A DNA stretch of 64,000 bases from Aplidium turbinatum (GCA_918807975.1 OU964925.1:31283608-31347607), one strand, 5' to 3'; positions 46,001 through 58,956 are shown, numbered from the stretch's first letter. Notes: a model not told the origin generated them from the sequence alone. Program-made: numbers and translations.

Positions 46001-49000
46001 TCCAACTCATGCAAAAGGTCACACACTAGACTTCATGTTAGTGCGATGTCATGCAAACATTGTTGTTGATAAACCACTAGTCGTTGATCCATGTCTGACC
46101 AATGTTCAGGGTATTTTCTCTTCTGACCATTTTGCATTAATATTAAAAACAAATCTATACAAACTACCTCGTCCCAAGAAGGAAGTAAAATTTCGCAAAT
46201 GGAAGAACATTATTGATAAAGATTTTGCTTCTGATGTCTGTCTTGCTTTTCAATCTTTAAAATTGAACTGTTCTTGTGAAGAACTTGTAAAATTGTATAA
46301 TTCAACTCTTAAATCTATTTCTAATGATCATGCTCCCATCTGCTCCCAATTGCTCACACTCAGAACAAATTCTCTCTGGTTTACTATGGAACTCAAGAAA
46401 GAAAAACAAATTCGAAAAAAGCTTGAACACAAATGGAGAAAAACTAAATTATCTATTCATCGAGATATTTACAAAAAACAATGCAAATATTGAACATGTT
46501 AGTACTTAAGGCCAAGAAAAATTACTATCTTAAGCAAATCAGTGAAAGCAGAACTCCAAAACAATTCTTCAAATTTTCTAAAACATTGATGGGCAAAGAT
46601 AACAGAAGTGTTCATCCAACTGGAAAGTCTGCTCAAGAAATTGCTGAATCATTTAACCAATACTTTTCAAACAAAATTAGTTTAATTAGGAATACTCTTC
46701 CATGTCTTCACCATATAACTGGAGGAACTCAGTCAGCAGATCCTTGTAACCATATTCACATTGATTTTTCATTTTCTAGTTTTCTTGAAACAGACAAGAC
46801 TGAAATTCTTAACATTTTAACTGCATTATCATCTGCATCTTGTGAACTAGATCCAGTACCCTCATGGCTCCTCAAAAAGCATTCATCATCTTTTCTGTCT
46901 TTTCTGACCTCCATCGTAAACAAATCCTTGACAAGTGGTCTTGTTCCCCCAAAACTTAAACATGCCATTGTTCGTCCACACTTAAAAAAGCCTAGTCTAG
47001 ACAAAGAAGAGTTCAAGAACTATCGCCCTGTGTCCAATCTATCTTTTGTGTCAAAAATATTGGAAAAAGTAGTTGGCAGACAGTTAAATGATTTCCTAAA
47101 CGTGCAAAATTTATTTGATATCAATCAATCTGCTTATCGTCAACATCACTCCACAGAAACAGCTTTACTAAAAATCCATAATGATATTGCTACCGTACTT
47201 GACTGTAATCACAGCGTTGTTCTACTTTCTCTTGATCTTTCAGCTGCTTTTGATACCATTGATCACAAAATTCTTCTAAATCGTCTCAAATCAGATTTTG
47301 GCATTACAGGAATGGCACTTGAGTGGTTCTCTTCTTATCTTTATGATCGAACTCAATCTGTAGCAATTGAAAACTCAATGTCTTCTGCAACATTCCTTTC
47401 TTCTGGAGTTGCTCAGGGTTCTGTTCTCGGCCCTGTCCTGTTTTGCCTCTAAATCAAGCCTCTGTTTGACATCATAAAGCGACATGGGCTTTCATACCAC
47501 TCATATGCTGATGATATACAATTGTATTTGCGTGTTACTGATGAAGATTCATTGTGTTGTATTAAGTCAAAATTCCAAAAATGTATGGTTGATATCTCAA
47601 ATTGGATGTCTTATAATATGTTGAAACTGAATCAAGAAAAATGTGAGTTTATTGTATTTTCTCCGAAACGGTGTATTTCAAAGTTTAATGACATGACCCT
47701 TACCCTGAGTAATATCAATCTTTCTTCTTCTAACTCAATTAAATTGCTTGGTGTAACATTAAATCAACATTTGTGTTTAGAAAACTTTGTCAGTTCCACT
47801 GTCAAATCTTGCTTTTTTCATCTTAGAAATATTGGTTCCATCAGACAGTTTATTAATGTTGATGCTTGTAAAACTTTAACTCATGCACTTGTGACGTCCA
47901 GGCTTGATTATTCAAATTCATTGTTAAATAAAATTCCACATTGTACTATTTTGCGTCTTCAAAGAGTTCAGAATGCTGCTGCTCGGCTAATTACTTTAAC
48001 ACGTCAACGTGAGCATATCACTCCTATACTAAAATCCCTGCATTGGCTTCCAGTATTGTATCGTATTCGCTTCAAAATATGTCTATTAATTTATAAAGTT
48101 TTCCATGGTTTTGCTCCAAACTATCTGGACACTTTGCTTGTTCATTATAAACCTGCCAGAACTTTGCGTTCTCAACATCAATTGCTCTTGTGCAACCCTT
48201 CATATAAGACACAATATGGAAATCGTACCTTCCCAGTTGTTGCTGCCAGTTGCTGGAACTGTTTGCCTATTTGTGTGAAAGAAGCAGAAAATTTAAATGA
48301 ATTCAAAACTCGCTTGAAAACGTTCTACTTCAATGAACATTATGACTGAAATTACCGTATTAATTATCACCATTGTCATGTACAGCGCCCAGGAGCATAG
48401 TTTGACTGTGGATGTGGCGCTATATAAATGTTGTTATTATTATTATTATAAGGGTTTAGGCTAAAATTGAAGTAAAATTTCAAATCATTTTTTTCGCGAC
48501 TTCAGAAGGATTTTAATAATTTATTTACGTACTGATTATTTTTGTTTAGTCTTGTATATCTCATAGTCTTATTCATGTCAATCATCTGAAACAATTTAAT
48601 GACGAGGCAGAAACGAATTATCCCAAGAACGTTTAAGAACCCTTCGACTAAATATTCAACTCAAAGAAGGTAGTCTTGCATATATTTTTTCTGTGAAATT
48701 TCGTTTCACCAACAAGAGTTACCCTCTTTTGAAGCAATTCCACCTCATTCCTCTACTATCGCAGTACCGGAGTAGGTTAATTTAATTGTCAACTAATTGA
48801 ATGATCAATGTAGGTCTATCTATTTATTACATGACTTTATGTTCCAAGCTTTTTTAGGGCGCATGAAAAGTGTTTGTTCCTCATGTCCACTGCTGGAAAC
48901 AGCATCTGTGCTCTGCCGCCAGTGATATTTTATTGAGCCAGCGAAAACCTTGTTGCAAAAATTGGAGAAAAATTGCATGTTTATTGAAGGAATGGCACTT

Positions 49001-50890
49001 GACCAATTACCCGCTGGATCTGTTACTATGTCCCTTAAAGCTTTTCACTTCTCTGGTTGTTTGATCTGGAGTGACGTAGAAATTTATGCAAATGTCTTTG
49101 GTGGAAGAACGTTTCAACTTCTCGTGGCCTGGTTCATTGCGTCTCTGACCTCAGTGGTCCATCCTTTCACCACGCAACGTTTGTTCGGATTACATCTAGA
49201 TGCTACCAGACAGAAGCCAAGTTATGGTTGATCACCCAACACACGCAGACCTTAAATAAAAGTGGTGCCGTTGGTGATTTGTTCATTGTTTCATCCAGAA
49301 ACCATTGGCCGAGACATCAACCGACGAGCTGCCGTAAGGAATATATTTTTTCTCACGCTTAAAAGTCTGTTGCCTTTGACTTGAGATTTTATGCCTAGAT
49401 AGTAGATATTGCATGTCCAGATATTAATGCTTCATCCAAAACATTGAATCACCATCTAACATACCGGTACGACTTCTCGCAGGAAGACATCCTCCGACTT
49501 GAGTTCAACAAACTTGACCCTGATGATTCCGGGAAAATTAAAGAAACCAAATTCGCTCAAATGCTTCTCACATATTCTGGGATGACCCAAAAGAAACAGA
49601 AGGCAATCATGAAGGTGAGTTCGTGAAACCTCATTCAACAAAACGATAATTATTTCTAAAAGTTGCTTGAAAAGCTCAAGTTTCGTGTGCCTATATTTTT
49701 ACCACCTTAATGACACCAGTATTGTCAATTGTTCCTATTAGTGGAGGTGGCTGATTTTCGCCATGCAGCAGTTGTTTCAACCCACTGCATGTCACCGTTT
49801 TGAGACAAGCCTTCTACGCAGTAGTCTAGTGTGTTGAGCGATATTTTTTTGTCCGGTAGAAAATCAAACAGATCTACAACGAGGAAACCAGGAAAGGCAT
49901 AACCTTCGATGAAACCAGGTCCTTCTTCGCTTTCTTGAAGCACATCAATGATGTGGATATCGCATTTGACTTCTATCATGTAGTGGGGACGGACATAGAC
50001 AAGGCCACGTTGAAACAGGTCACTGAGCTTCACAATTAAATATCGATCCTTTATTGAACCGCACGCGCACACTGAACATGATTTTGACTAAACACGGCTT
50101 AATTGGATTGTGGGTTTATTTTTACGCCAAACAGTTTCGGCGAGATCTTCAATTAGATAAGTTATTCAAACCTTGTTGAGTTGTTTGACGCAAAAGAAAT
50201 CGTCACTTAAATTGTGTTTAGAAGTTGTAAAAGCATCTTGTTAGGTATCTCATGGGGGTGACGAAAACAAGAAAATGCGTTGTATGATAAATAAGTCGAA
50301 AAGTTTCTGAATAGTGCTCACAAAGCGCATGAGATCACAAGTACTGGTGAACCGGATCCCTCCTTCAACATAATGTGTTAATGACGGCTGCTTGATCGCC
50401 ATATCGATGCCTGACTTACAGTAATGCAATAGATTGAGTTTCGCATTGTGATCGTTGCTTACTTCACAATGTAAACACAAACCACCTGTTTTAGCCTGAT
50501 GCTGCGAGTTCGCTGTGGCAATAGCGGTTGTACTAGCTTTGGAACACAGTTCCCTAGTCATGTGCTATGACACATTTTTGCTTAATATTTGTTCGAGTTT
50601 GATCCACCACAGAAATCTCTGTGGAGAAACTCAAATAACAATCCAATTCCTCTCAGGTTGCAAAGACTGTGGCCAAGCAGGAACTGTCGGACCACATCGT
50701 TGATGTCGTATTCACTGTGTTTGATGAGGATGAGAATGGCACCTTGAGCAACAAAGAGTTTGTGTCCGTTATGAAGAGAAGGTTGATGCGAGGTTTGGAA
50801 AGGCCCAAAGACACGGGTTTCTTTAGACTCTTGGATGCTGCGTGGAAATGCTCAAAAGAAACGTCATGGAGACCTCAGCAAAGCTCGTAA
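40092..50890 (+). CDS. MICU1: MICU1, mitochondrial calcium uptake regulator
   Basis: Eight coding exons: 40092-40442, 41471-41665, 42277-42411, 43538-43694, 43995-44116, 49483-49614, 49860-50018 and 50657-50890. All have GT/AG borders and compatible phases and give 494 aa (human MICU1 is about 476). The N-terminus has a hydrophobic stretch (about 21-36). A basic KKKQRVGF precedes [20 protein letters not shown]. Canonical EF-hands are [12 protein letters not shown] (244-255) and [12 protein letters not shown] (440-451). A C-terminal WKC Cys (482) corresponds to the human Cys that bonds MICU2. In the intermembrane space MICU1 gates the MCU channel: it blocks the pore at low calcium and opens it at high calcium. 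Between exons 2 and 3 a few residues present in vertebrates (IIKRF region) are missing; a small exon may be unseen. Intron 5 holds an L2 LINE. An alternative start is ATG 40140. Confidence 0.95.
41985..42250 (-). repeat. SINE-C, copy 2, abutting MICU1 exon 3
   Basis: On the minus strand, a head with TGGCGCAGCAGATAAGGTGC and a B box TGTTCGACTCC is followed by a body homologous to 17456-17706. Its head end lies about 27 bp upstream of the exon 3 start, so the intron's acceptor region is partly SINE-flanked. Confidence 0.75.
45100..48450 (+). mobile_element. L2-type LINE, nearly intact ORF2, in MICU1 intron 5
   Basis: The frame 45105-46493 holds the AP endonuclease: [31 protein letters not shown] and SDHFAL. 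After one frameshift near 46490 the RT follows (46481-48349): [40 protein letters not shown], an in-frame TAA at 47450, then [10 protein letters not shown] and the C-terminal [12 protein letters not shown]. The 3' end GGCGCTATATAAATGTTG plus (ATT)n is typical of the L2/CR1 group. Only two breaks are seen. It has the same orientation as MICU1. The 5' boundary is unclear, and no separate ORF1 is seen. Confidence 0.9.
48452..49482. other. MICU1 intron 5, 3' part
   Basis: No gene or repeat ends are recognised between the L2 tail and exon 6. Confidence 0.5.
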
Positions 50891-52764
50891 ATCGAGTGAC
50901 AAATATTCTCTGTAACGTCTTGTTTGTATCAATCCTACTCTTCAGAACGCGTCTCTAATATCCCCCACGTCAACGTACGACAGAGAAGCATACAGGTATA
51001 AAACTGGTATCTTCTCTCCTCGTTATGTCTTCGTGACCCTCATCGGAGAGCTTGTCAAAACTTTCACGAGGGACTACAAACAAGAAAATTACGTCTTCGC
51101 ATAATTGTTCACTCTGAGGAATTAAGATATTGCCGAGTGATGGGGAGTTTTACTTTTAAACCTGAGTTCCGAACTTTTTGTCTGTCTTATGCTGTAAATA
51201 GTTTCAGATTATATAGTTTTGATGTTTATTTTAAGTAGACGAAGATTTCCAAACGCACTTTGTTTACGCTGTTTCTATCAAGACGGTAAAAACTTCAAGT
51301 TTTTGTGTTTATAAAATCTGCACGTCGTTTTTCGTGGAACCATTAAATCAGTTAGCTTTTACATTCGTGGCGTGGGAAACCCTGTAAGCAATGCATCTTG
51401 ACACAAAAATAATCCCACTCCATGACAGAATATGCCGCCACAAATTCACACTCAGGGGGTTGGGCAATCCTGTGGCTTAGCGTGACCATTGTTTTTTGAT
51501 AGAGTCTACTAGTAACAAACAGTGAAGTTGACTTGGTTGAACTGCACCCAGGGCTTATTTTAAATACAAGTAGGCCTTTTCTAAAAAAAAATGGTCACGC
51601 GACACTACACCAGACGACCAACAAAATCCTTCATTTTCGAATTGATGCGGACGTTGAATCACTGTAAAAATGACGGATTTAGCTGTCGTAAGTAGGCCGC
51701 CTATAAGCATAATAAATTTGGATTTTCTCAAGATCTTCATCCAAATTGTATTTAGTTTCACCTAGTAATGGGAGCTGCCCATGAAAGACGTCCTCATAAA
51801 AATGACCCCCTTATGAACTGCGTCCATTTTGTTCTGTCTTGTTTTTATTAGTGCTTCCGGCATGCTTTTTATTCCCGTATGCCGGAAGCATTGAAGAATA
51901 TGCCAAAATGACCACTACGTGTCAATAAACAGTTTGCAATTTGCACACTCCTTCACTGCGGACGTCTTTTATGGAAAATCCCTAAATGAAAATTTACAAG
52001 CGCGCGCGACCGAGTACGCAAATTCTCAAGCCGAAAATAAATGTTTTAGTGTCAAGACAAATTTGCGTGGCCTCAGAGGGAGTCGAACTGATGTCCGTCG
52101 GTCTCACCACAATTATTGACAGCGAATATCGTACTCTGCTCAAGACAACTCCTATTGGCCTCGGGAAGAATTATTTTCTTAAAAGCCAACGCAATGGTCC
52201 ATCTTCGTTTCATCTACGGCCGTTATGACGTCACAACCGAGCAAGCTGGTCTTCAGCCAACCAGCTCTAGAGCGTCCAAATGAGCCTGAAATTCCTGAAG
52301 ACAAATGCAACAGATCAGATATAATCTGCCGAGCAATGAATATAACAATATAACATGGTTGTGCTGTTGTCGCGTAAATACTGCGTTTGGACAACAAACC
52401 CAGCACAAACTTAGTGGGAATAACCTTGCAGATAGAAGATCCGACTTTCTTCCGCATGCATGTGGTATCCATAATGATCTCATAGTAGGGCGTAAAGATC
52501 GATACAACGATGTCATCATTTGTCATGACCACGTGCTCTAAGTGAGAAATTCTCTCTAAATGTCTAACGAAATGCTATGACAACATCTATCAGGGAAACT
52601 CGCCGACAAAGTAGACCACATGAGAGCGGCAACGCGCGGTGTGGGTTTCAGCATTACCTGCTTATCTGTGTCCATCTTTGGGAGGGATTCGTTGGCCTTT
52701 ACAACTTGCAAGGATCTTCTTTTGAAATATTCGGTGTATCTGAAATATATTTCTGTTGTAACAT
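50891..52764. other. MICU1 downstream region, no gene seen
   Basis: This should contain the MICU1 3' UTR; no convincing polyadenylation signal stands out. Near 52070-52140, minus strand, a B-box-like AGTTCGACTCCCTC suggests a SINE head. Several short frames are unrecognised. Confidence 0.4.
51852..51890. repeat. short hairpin
   Basis: TGCTTCCGGCAT and ATGCCGGAAGCA pair across a 15-base loop. It is about 960 bp past the MICU1 stop; a role in 3' end processing cannot be judged. Confidence 0.6.
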
Positions 52765-52900
52765 AATTCTGTGAATGGTTAGAGTGTTTGCCTTTGAATC
52801 GGTAGGCATGGGTTCGATACCTTGTCGGGTCATAACAAAGGTTTTAAGGTACTCTTCTTCCGTCTGGCACTTAAATAATTAATTGGATGCAGGGTAATAG
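52765..52900 (+). repeat. tRNA-derived SINE head
   Basis: An A-box-like TGGTTAGAGTGTTTGCC and a B box GGGTTCGATACC lie about 40 bp apart, as in tRNA-derived SINEs. The body is short and unmatched elsewhere in the window. Confidence 0.5.
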
Positions 52901-52904
52901 ATTC

Positions 52905-53025
52905 AACAACCGACAACTGATCTGTGTCAATCTCGGTGACCAAAGCCTCTACAAGTATGCAAAACTGTCAGGAGTATGCTTGCAATGAAGCTTTCCCAGT
53001 CCAAAGATAAAAATTCCACCATGTC
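52905..53025 (+). repeat. SINE-A fragment, diverged
   Basis: Resembles 25095-25215: TCTCGGTGACC, GCCTCTACAAGTA, AAGCTTTCCCAGTCCAAAG. The tRNA head is missing. Confidence 0.5.
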
Positions 53026-53830
53026 ACCAATGCACCAGGCCGCGCTGGCACCGTTGGTTTTGTGAAACGCATATAGTAACGCATATCTACGATGGATACA
53101 ACGGAAATAACCAGATTTACAACCTCTTATCTGAAGGGACGACACTGCTATCGGTGTATTGCAACGAAGCCTCTTGAATTGATACAACAAAGACCAGTAC
53201 GCGCAATCACGTTCGTCTGGGAGGCAAGTTTTTCTGAGGGGATTACCTTGTTATTCGTTATGCGCCATATTTTCGAACACAGCAATCTTGTATTCACAGA
53301 AATTGCAAGCGATGACTGAATGTGGATGAATACGAAAAGGTATGGAAGATAAGCGTTGAGGGAACAAAGTCCGATCGTTTGCAAAACAAACATGGTAGCT
53401 AAAACCTACGCAATTGTTACTTTTTAAAGACACTGCAGAAAGTGTTTGGAATAGCTCTCATTTTAGAGTGCGCACAGTTCTCTTCCATCGACATGGTAAT
53501 TGTTGCTGCGTATGTAGTGAATAGGCTACGTATAACATATGCCACTTACTGCATGAAAACTTCTTTCGTTTTCTCAAGATCTTCATCCAAAGACTCCAGA
53601 TCCTGCACATGCATGAAACATCAACAGCTTTGCAATTAAATTGTGCCAGAGGACAATGAAATGACCAATTTGTCTCTAAATTGTCGTATGGCCTGGTGAA
53701 ATACCACATGACGCCATTTCTTGCTTCTCTTCGCCTAGCATGACGTTTGTCACCTGCCTATGTCGTAATGATACAATACATTCCTTCTGGTCTCCCCGAA
53801 GACGACATGTGGTACTTGAAAAATAGGGTC
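53026..53830. other. no gene seen
   Basis: Several short frames on both strands, none recognised. No inverted ends are seen. Confidence 0.4.
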
Positions 53831-54120
53831 TGCTACTATTCGGTGAGAGCCTTTTTCGGTGAGAGCCCTATTCGGTGATTTTTTTAAATTTTTTTTTGAA
53901 AATTATCGGGTACCGTAGCCTAATTAAAACCCCTAACCCCAAACCCAACCCCCCAAAAAAAACACAGAAACCACCAAAAAAACCCAAAACTCTCAAACCC
54001 CAAAAAACCCAAACCCCTATCCCCTAACCCTATGATAATTAGGCTACGGCGCGCAATAATTTAAAAAAAAACTCACCGAATAGGGCTCTCATCGAATAGG
54101 GAACTCACTGAATCGGGCCA
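53831..54120. mobile_element. MITE with C-rich, telomere-like core
   Basis: The left arm contains ATTCGGTGAGAGCCC, and the right arm contains GGGCTCTCATCGAATAGGG in inverted order. Inner inverted parts are GTAGCCTAATTA and TAATTAGGCTAC. The centre (53925-54035) is a C/A run with CCCCTAACCCC-type units. The ends are not sharply defined. Confidence 0.6.
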
Positions 54121-54394
54121 TTCCGTGAAAAATAAACGGCCCATGTACGTGGTTGGCTTTATTATCGGTGTGATGAAGTGCGAAAAACGTGCCGATGGTC
54201 ACAAGTTGGTAACGACAGAGTCATGGAATCTTACGTTTCCCCTTGAAAGTTTACACCACTGAGGCATGTTGCTAGTTCGTGTGCACATTGCGTGTTAACG
54301 AGCTGCAAGGGTGGGCAGCCGAGCAAAAATATGGCCCACCAATGTGACTACTAATATGACAATCATCATCTAAATTCCCCCTTTGTCCCCACTA

Positions 54395-54760
54395 GTGGAG
54401 GTGGCCGATTCTTTTCTTACAGAAATTTCCTTCACTCCTATTCTACATTTCGTTCTGTCAATTGCATCTTCTTCCTTTAGTCCAACTTTGTCAGCCTCAT
54501 TCTTCACCTGATCTTTTTGGACGTCCCCGTTTCTTCTTCCCATCTACTTTTAAAGTCAATACCTTTCAAAGAAAACTTCTTCCCTCCTTTGTACATGCCT
54601 ATACCATTTAATTTACGCCATTTGCCCATGCAAGCTGTTCAATAGTCCCCCCATCTCCAGCATATTTATCAGCTCTTCACTTTTTTTTTCTCTCATCGGT
54701 TTTACCCCACACATTGCTCTCACTATTGCACTTTCTGTTCTTCTATGTGTATGCTGTTTA
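54395..54760 (-). mobile_element. LINE 3' end fragment
   Basis: On the minus strand, RTESAIVRAMCGVKPM then KKSEELINMLEM, and further VGLKEEDAIDRTKCR. The order and motifs match the LINE at 36152-36680 but are more decayed (several stops). The tail side is near 54395. Confidence 0.65.
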
Positions 54761-55061
54761 AAAAAAAATGCATAACCCGGTTGCTTAACCCATTAAAAGC
54801 CGCCACAAGTTCCCGTTGCTCTTTTTAGGAAATATTTCAGCCACAAAGTTGTATTGTCATAACTTTTGAATTAGTTTAAAAAAATTTGATCATTTTTGCT
54901 TTTTTGATGCATTTTTTTGTTTGCCTTTTAAAAGGACACCGGCCACATAGTCAAATGTAAATCTCGCGATACCTTAACTAGGGACTACCTTAACATAAGA
55001 AGGTGTTTGTTTCGGTAGAAATTTGTCAGATCTTTCTTGAAGGACGTTTCAAAGTTATTGT
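54761..55061. other. no gene seen
   Basis: AT-rich spacer before the 8.45-kb element. Confidence 0.4.
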
Positions 55062-55069
55062 ATGAACAT

Positions 55070-55737
55070 TAGGGTGTTTCATTTGCTCCCTTTATTTGAA
55101 TTTTGATCTGTCCCTAAGTTAATTCTGTTCCATTTGGGAAAAAAATAACCTGGAAATAATTTTTAATTTCATGGCCCCCCGTTTACCCCCCCCACCGCGA
55201 CTCCGAAATTTCTGCCTACTCCAATCGCCATAACTCAAAAACCACTTTAGATAGACATGGGTTGTTGGGTATCAAAGTTATTGCCATACCCCACTTTAAT
55301 TCAAAAATGCTGTCAAAATAATAATCTGAGCAAAAAAATTTTTTTTTTCATTTTTGCACAACATAAGAAAAGCAGTTGGCATGAATATTGAATAGCCAAA
55401 CATACGATGTGAACAACCAAACATAAGTGGCAGCAACTGACACAACACCAAAATTAATCACATGACACAATATTATAAAAAACCATCTATGAAGTAATAG
55501 GACATCACAATAAGTAATAGCACAGCAGGGGCTCACACAACCTCCATTAAGCAGGCAGCAACGTGGTGTGTTGTGCTTAGCGCATTGGTCTTCGCACCAA
55601 AGAGTGTTTACATTAATTTCAGCTACTGAAACCACTGCGTTGCTGTTTTCTTGTGCAAGAAAGGACAAAATGATTGCCTCCATCCAGTAATGGGTAGTTA
55701 AAATAAGTTCCAGTCATACTAATGTAAGTCACTGGAA
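55070..55737 (-). repeat. left inverted arm of the TAGGG composite
   Basis: Near-identical inverse of 62852-63519. It contains a 111-codon minus-strand frame (55683-55348) starting MEAIILSFLAQENSNAVVSV and rich in Cys and hydrophobics. I do not recognise it. Its openness in both arms may be chance, since the arms are near-identical. Confidence 0.85.
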
Positions 55738-56704
55738 ACAGTGTATTACAGGCAACTTCAAAGCGAGTGCTGCAAAAATTGCCTACTATGGGCTGTGCTT
55801 CAATGATGTTTTTCCGTCCTGGAGGATAAAAATTCAATGACGACAATACAAGTGAGACATGAATCATGAATAGTAACACAGCAACAGCTAACGCTCATTA
55901 AGTAGGACATGGATAGGATACTAAGGGTCGAATGCACCAACAGTGATTAAACTGTATTTAACTTAATCTTAAATTAAACTACAATTAAGTGAGACTTTGG
56001 TATGCACCAACACCAAGGGCTATTTAAACCATGATTAAACTGTGATTAACTAGGAAGTTAAGTAACAGAGTTAATACAGCTCTAGAGTAGGTTTAAAGCT
56101 TGATTAACTTTCCAGCAAAGGTTTCTAGTACTGGTATTGTATTAGTTCTTGGTAATTGCAACATCAGGCTGCACCTTTTGAACTACGGTATGGAAGGTGT
56201 GATGTGTGATAGGATTAGCATGACCAAAATGTAATTGTAAAGGTTCTTCACTTTTCATGGACAGCAACTGATTGAGCTGACGTTATGGGTTGCTTACCAA
56301 AATTTGGCTATTGTAGCCAAGGGTGCCGGAACAATTTTCGACAGGGGGGTGCAGGATTATGAAAAAAGGTTATTTTTGTTGCTGAAAGGCCAATTCTTTT
56401 AAAAGTTTTAAGATAAGATATAGCGATAATGCTCATCTATCAGCTCACTATTGAGTAATGAACAAGTGTCCGGTATACAAAGAAAGGCATCATGCTTTGT
56501 TATAATGATGTAAACTACTGACTACCGGTACTGTTGCAGAATTTTGTGCCGTGAATATTATTTTGAGGCAAAAATAAAAGATTATAATTAGGCTAAAAGC
56601 GAATAGCAGAAATTGTTATTGCAATATGTGCAGTAGCTTACCGGCCCCCCTGATTGTAGCATATGCTCTATTACTGAATACTGATGGCTTGGTGTGGCTT
56701 TATA

Positions 56705-57140
56705 CCTGTAATACACTGTCCCAGGCCTATAAAAAATTGTTTAACAAGCTGTTTTCGAATAAGGACCTTCTGCTGATCCTTCTTTTAGGATGAAACAGGC
56801 TGTAGAGGTTTTAGGGAGTATGTATGATACCGTAATAACTAAATTTGATATATTATATGCATGTGGCTGTCCATATTTTAGCATTCAATGATATGTTATA
56901 TAGAACTATTTCTATGGTAGGAGTTGTTGTATAACATAGATATACATACTATTTTAGACCCCTTTCTAGGGATGTCCCAAAATACATTGTCCCAGGCCTA
57001 TTAAAAATTGTTTGACAAGCTGTTTGAACATATATATATTTATATATGTGACTGTTCATATTTTGGCATTTCATGATATATATAGAACTATTTTTATGGT
57101 AGGAGTTGTTGTACAACATACCGTACATACTTGATACTCA
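56705..57140. repeat. two-copy tandem duplication
   Basis: TGTCCCAGGCCTATAAAAAA (about 56717) recurs with changes at about 56987. GGTAGGAGTTGTTGTA recurs near 56918 and 57098. Units are about 180-270 bp with an internal length difference. It lies within the Harbinger element and is non-coding as far as seen. Confidence 0.65.
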
Positions 57141-57201
57141 TACTACATTGTCTATCCCTAACCCTTTTGCTTGTCATCAATGTTTACCTAATCACAGTGA
57201 C

Positions 57202-58407
57202 CAGAGGTGGGCACCCGCTACTTTTAAAGTAGCGCGCTACCCGCTACCGCTACTTGGACCAAAATAGCGCGCGCTACCGCTACCCGCTACCAATTTACAA
57301 AAGTAGCGCGCTACCCGCTACCGCTACTCGGACCAAAGTAGCGCGCGCTACCGCTACTTCTACCGCTACTTTTGTCTAAAATGACACTAGGAAACACTGT
57401 TCAAGTCCCTAGTGACGAAAAAATGACAGTGTAAACGAATGCTATTAATCGTTTACAACGAATGCTATCAATCGTTTATACTGTCATTTTAACGTCGTTA
57501 TAGAAAACACATAAGGGAAATTCATTGTCTTTCAGAAACAGGAGCATTTCAAAGCAATAACACATCTTTCATAAACACGAGCATTTCAAAATGGGTGTCA
57601 CTAAGTCCTGCCCGCTTTGGCTTGAGCACATCCTTTCCAACAGAGAAAAGTCTCTCCACCGCAGCTCTGGAAGGAATGGGGGTGTTGTACTTAATGAAGA
57701 GACGTTTCAAATCGGTATTCGAGAAGCTCATGGACTTGCTCCTGTCCGAAAAAAAGGCGTCAACGATTGCTGTTTCCTTCTGCAACGACGTTTCACGGGA
57801 TGGCGCCAACGCACCAAAAAATTCATCTTCGGATTCGTGACTGGTGTTGGTGTCACTCTTCTCGGTTTCAACCTGGCTTGATGTCTCCCGCAACAGTCGA
57901 ATTAAATCCGTCTTGACTTTTTCTCGCAGTGCGTCAACATCATCCGTGGAAACGTAGTGCAGAAATTGTAGCCACGACGTCTTGAAGGAGGGATGAAGAC
58001 ATGATGCCATAACGCACTTCATGTCGTTGAAGCACTTGCTGAAACCTTTCTTCACTCCTTCAAGGACTTTCACTCGCAATTCCTCACAGGTCACAAGATC
58101 ACTGATCTCGGTCAACTTCTTCGCGCAAATTATGATGGTTGGAAGCAAGACTATACGAGTTTTATTATTACGAACAAAAAAACGAGTATTATTTTCACTT
58201 TAAATTAAAAAGTAGCGGGTAGCGGGAGTGCGAGTGCGACTGAAAAAAAGTAGCGCCTCTCCCGCTACCGCTACTTTGGAAAAAAAATAGCGCCGCTACT
58301 GCAGCCGCTACTCCAACTAAAAAGTAGCGCCGCTACCGCTACTTTTACCGAAAAAGTAGCGCCGCTAGTAGCGCACTACAAAAGTAGCGCGCTACTGCCC
58401 ACCTCTG
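57202..58407 (-). mobile_element. hAT element (Ac-like) nested in Harbinger
   Basis: The ends are CAGAGGTGGGCA and TGCCCACCTCTG, with a perfect 8-bp duplication ACAGTGAC (57194-57201 and 58408-58415). Both subterminal regions carry many GTAGCG/CGCTAC units. It keeps a 200-codon transposase fragment on the minus strand. Confidence 0.9.
57549..58148 (-). pseudogene. hAT transposase C-terminal fragment
   Basis: An open frame of 199 aa. MKCVMASCLHPSFKTSWL lies near the start, then a long acidic Ser-rich linker (ETEKSDTNTSHESEDEF), then the hAT dimerisation region SRAAVERLFSVGKDVLKPKR and LSDTHFEMLVFMKD. The N-terminal zinc finger and most of the catalytic core are absent, so the element is non-autonomous. 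The hATC is closest to those at 20.5, 23.5, 32.6 and 33.1 kb. The intact frame suggests a young insertion. Confidence 0.85.
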
Positions 58408-58569
58408 ACAGTGACCATGCACACCTATCACTTTGTATTTTCATTACATGTATAGAATTCATGTGTACCAGTGTGTACAATTAGATACAAAATAGTAATA
58501 ACAACATGGTTGATGCAGTGAATGTAGTGGATTCTGCTGAACTTGATGCTGAAGACCTCACAAAGCGAA

Positions 58570-58691
58570 GTTTGGAAGCAAAGGTTTCGGTGCTTGCGAA
58601 TTCCTCTCCGAACTAAACTGGTAACACCCTTCCCATTATAGTCGCAACTGCTTGTTTGCATAATTTTGCTGTTCGCCGTGGTGAATTTTGA
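58570..58691 (+). pseudogene. HARBI1-like transposase relic, C-terminus
   Basis: VWKQRFRCLRIPLR, then after one frameshift near 58632 IIVATACLHNFAVRRGEF and a stop. The LHN-A block following I-x-A-x-x-x-LHN is the known C-terminal signature of Harbinger nucleases. The catalytic DDE region is not visible. Confidence 0.7.
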
Positions 58692-58956
58692 AGAATCTTC
58701 ATCTCACGCCAACTCCAGCATAAAGAGCCAACAGCAACCCATGCCCACAGTTGGTGGAAACGCAATGAGACGGCAACTTATCACTCAATACTTCTAAAGT
58801 AATCCGGTCTTGGAACTCATACACCAATCTTGTCACCATGAGGACATGGGTTGTCAAATTAACGTAATTGATTGATTTTCACCCAGTGCAGTAAATGAGC
58901 CGGTTGCTGTTTTCTTTCATTGTACACCTGATGAGGGATCTGTGAGTAAATACACA

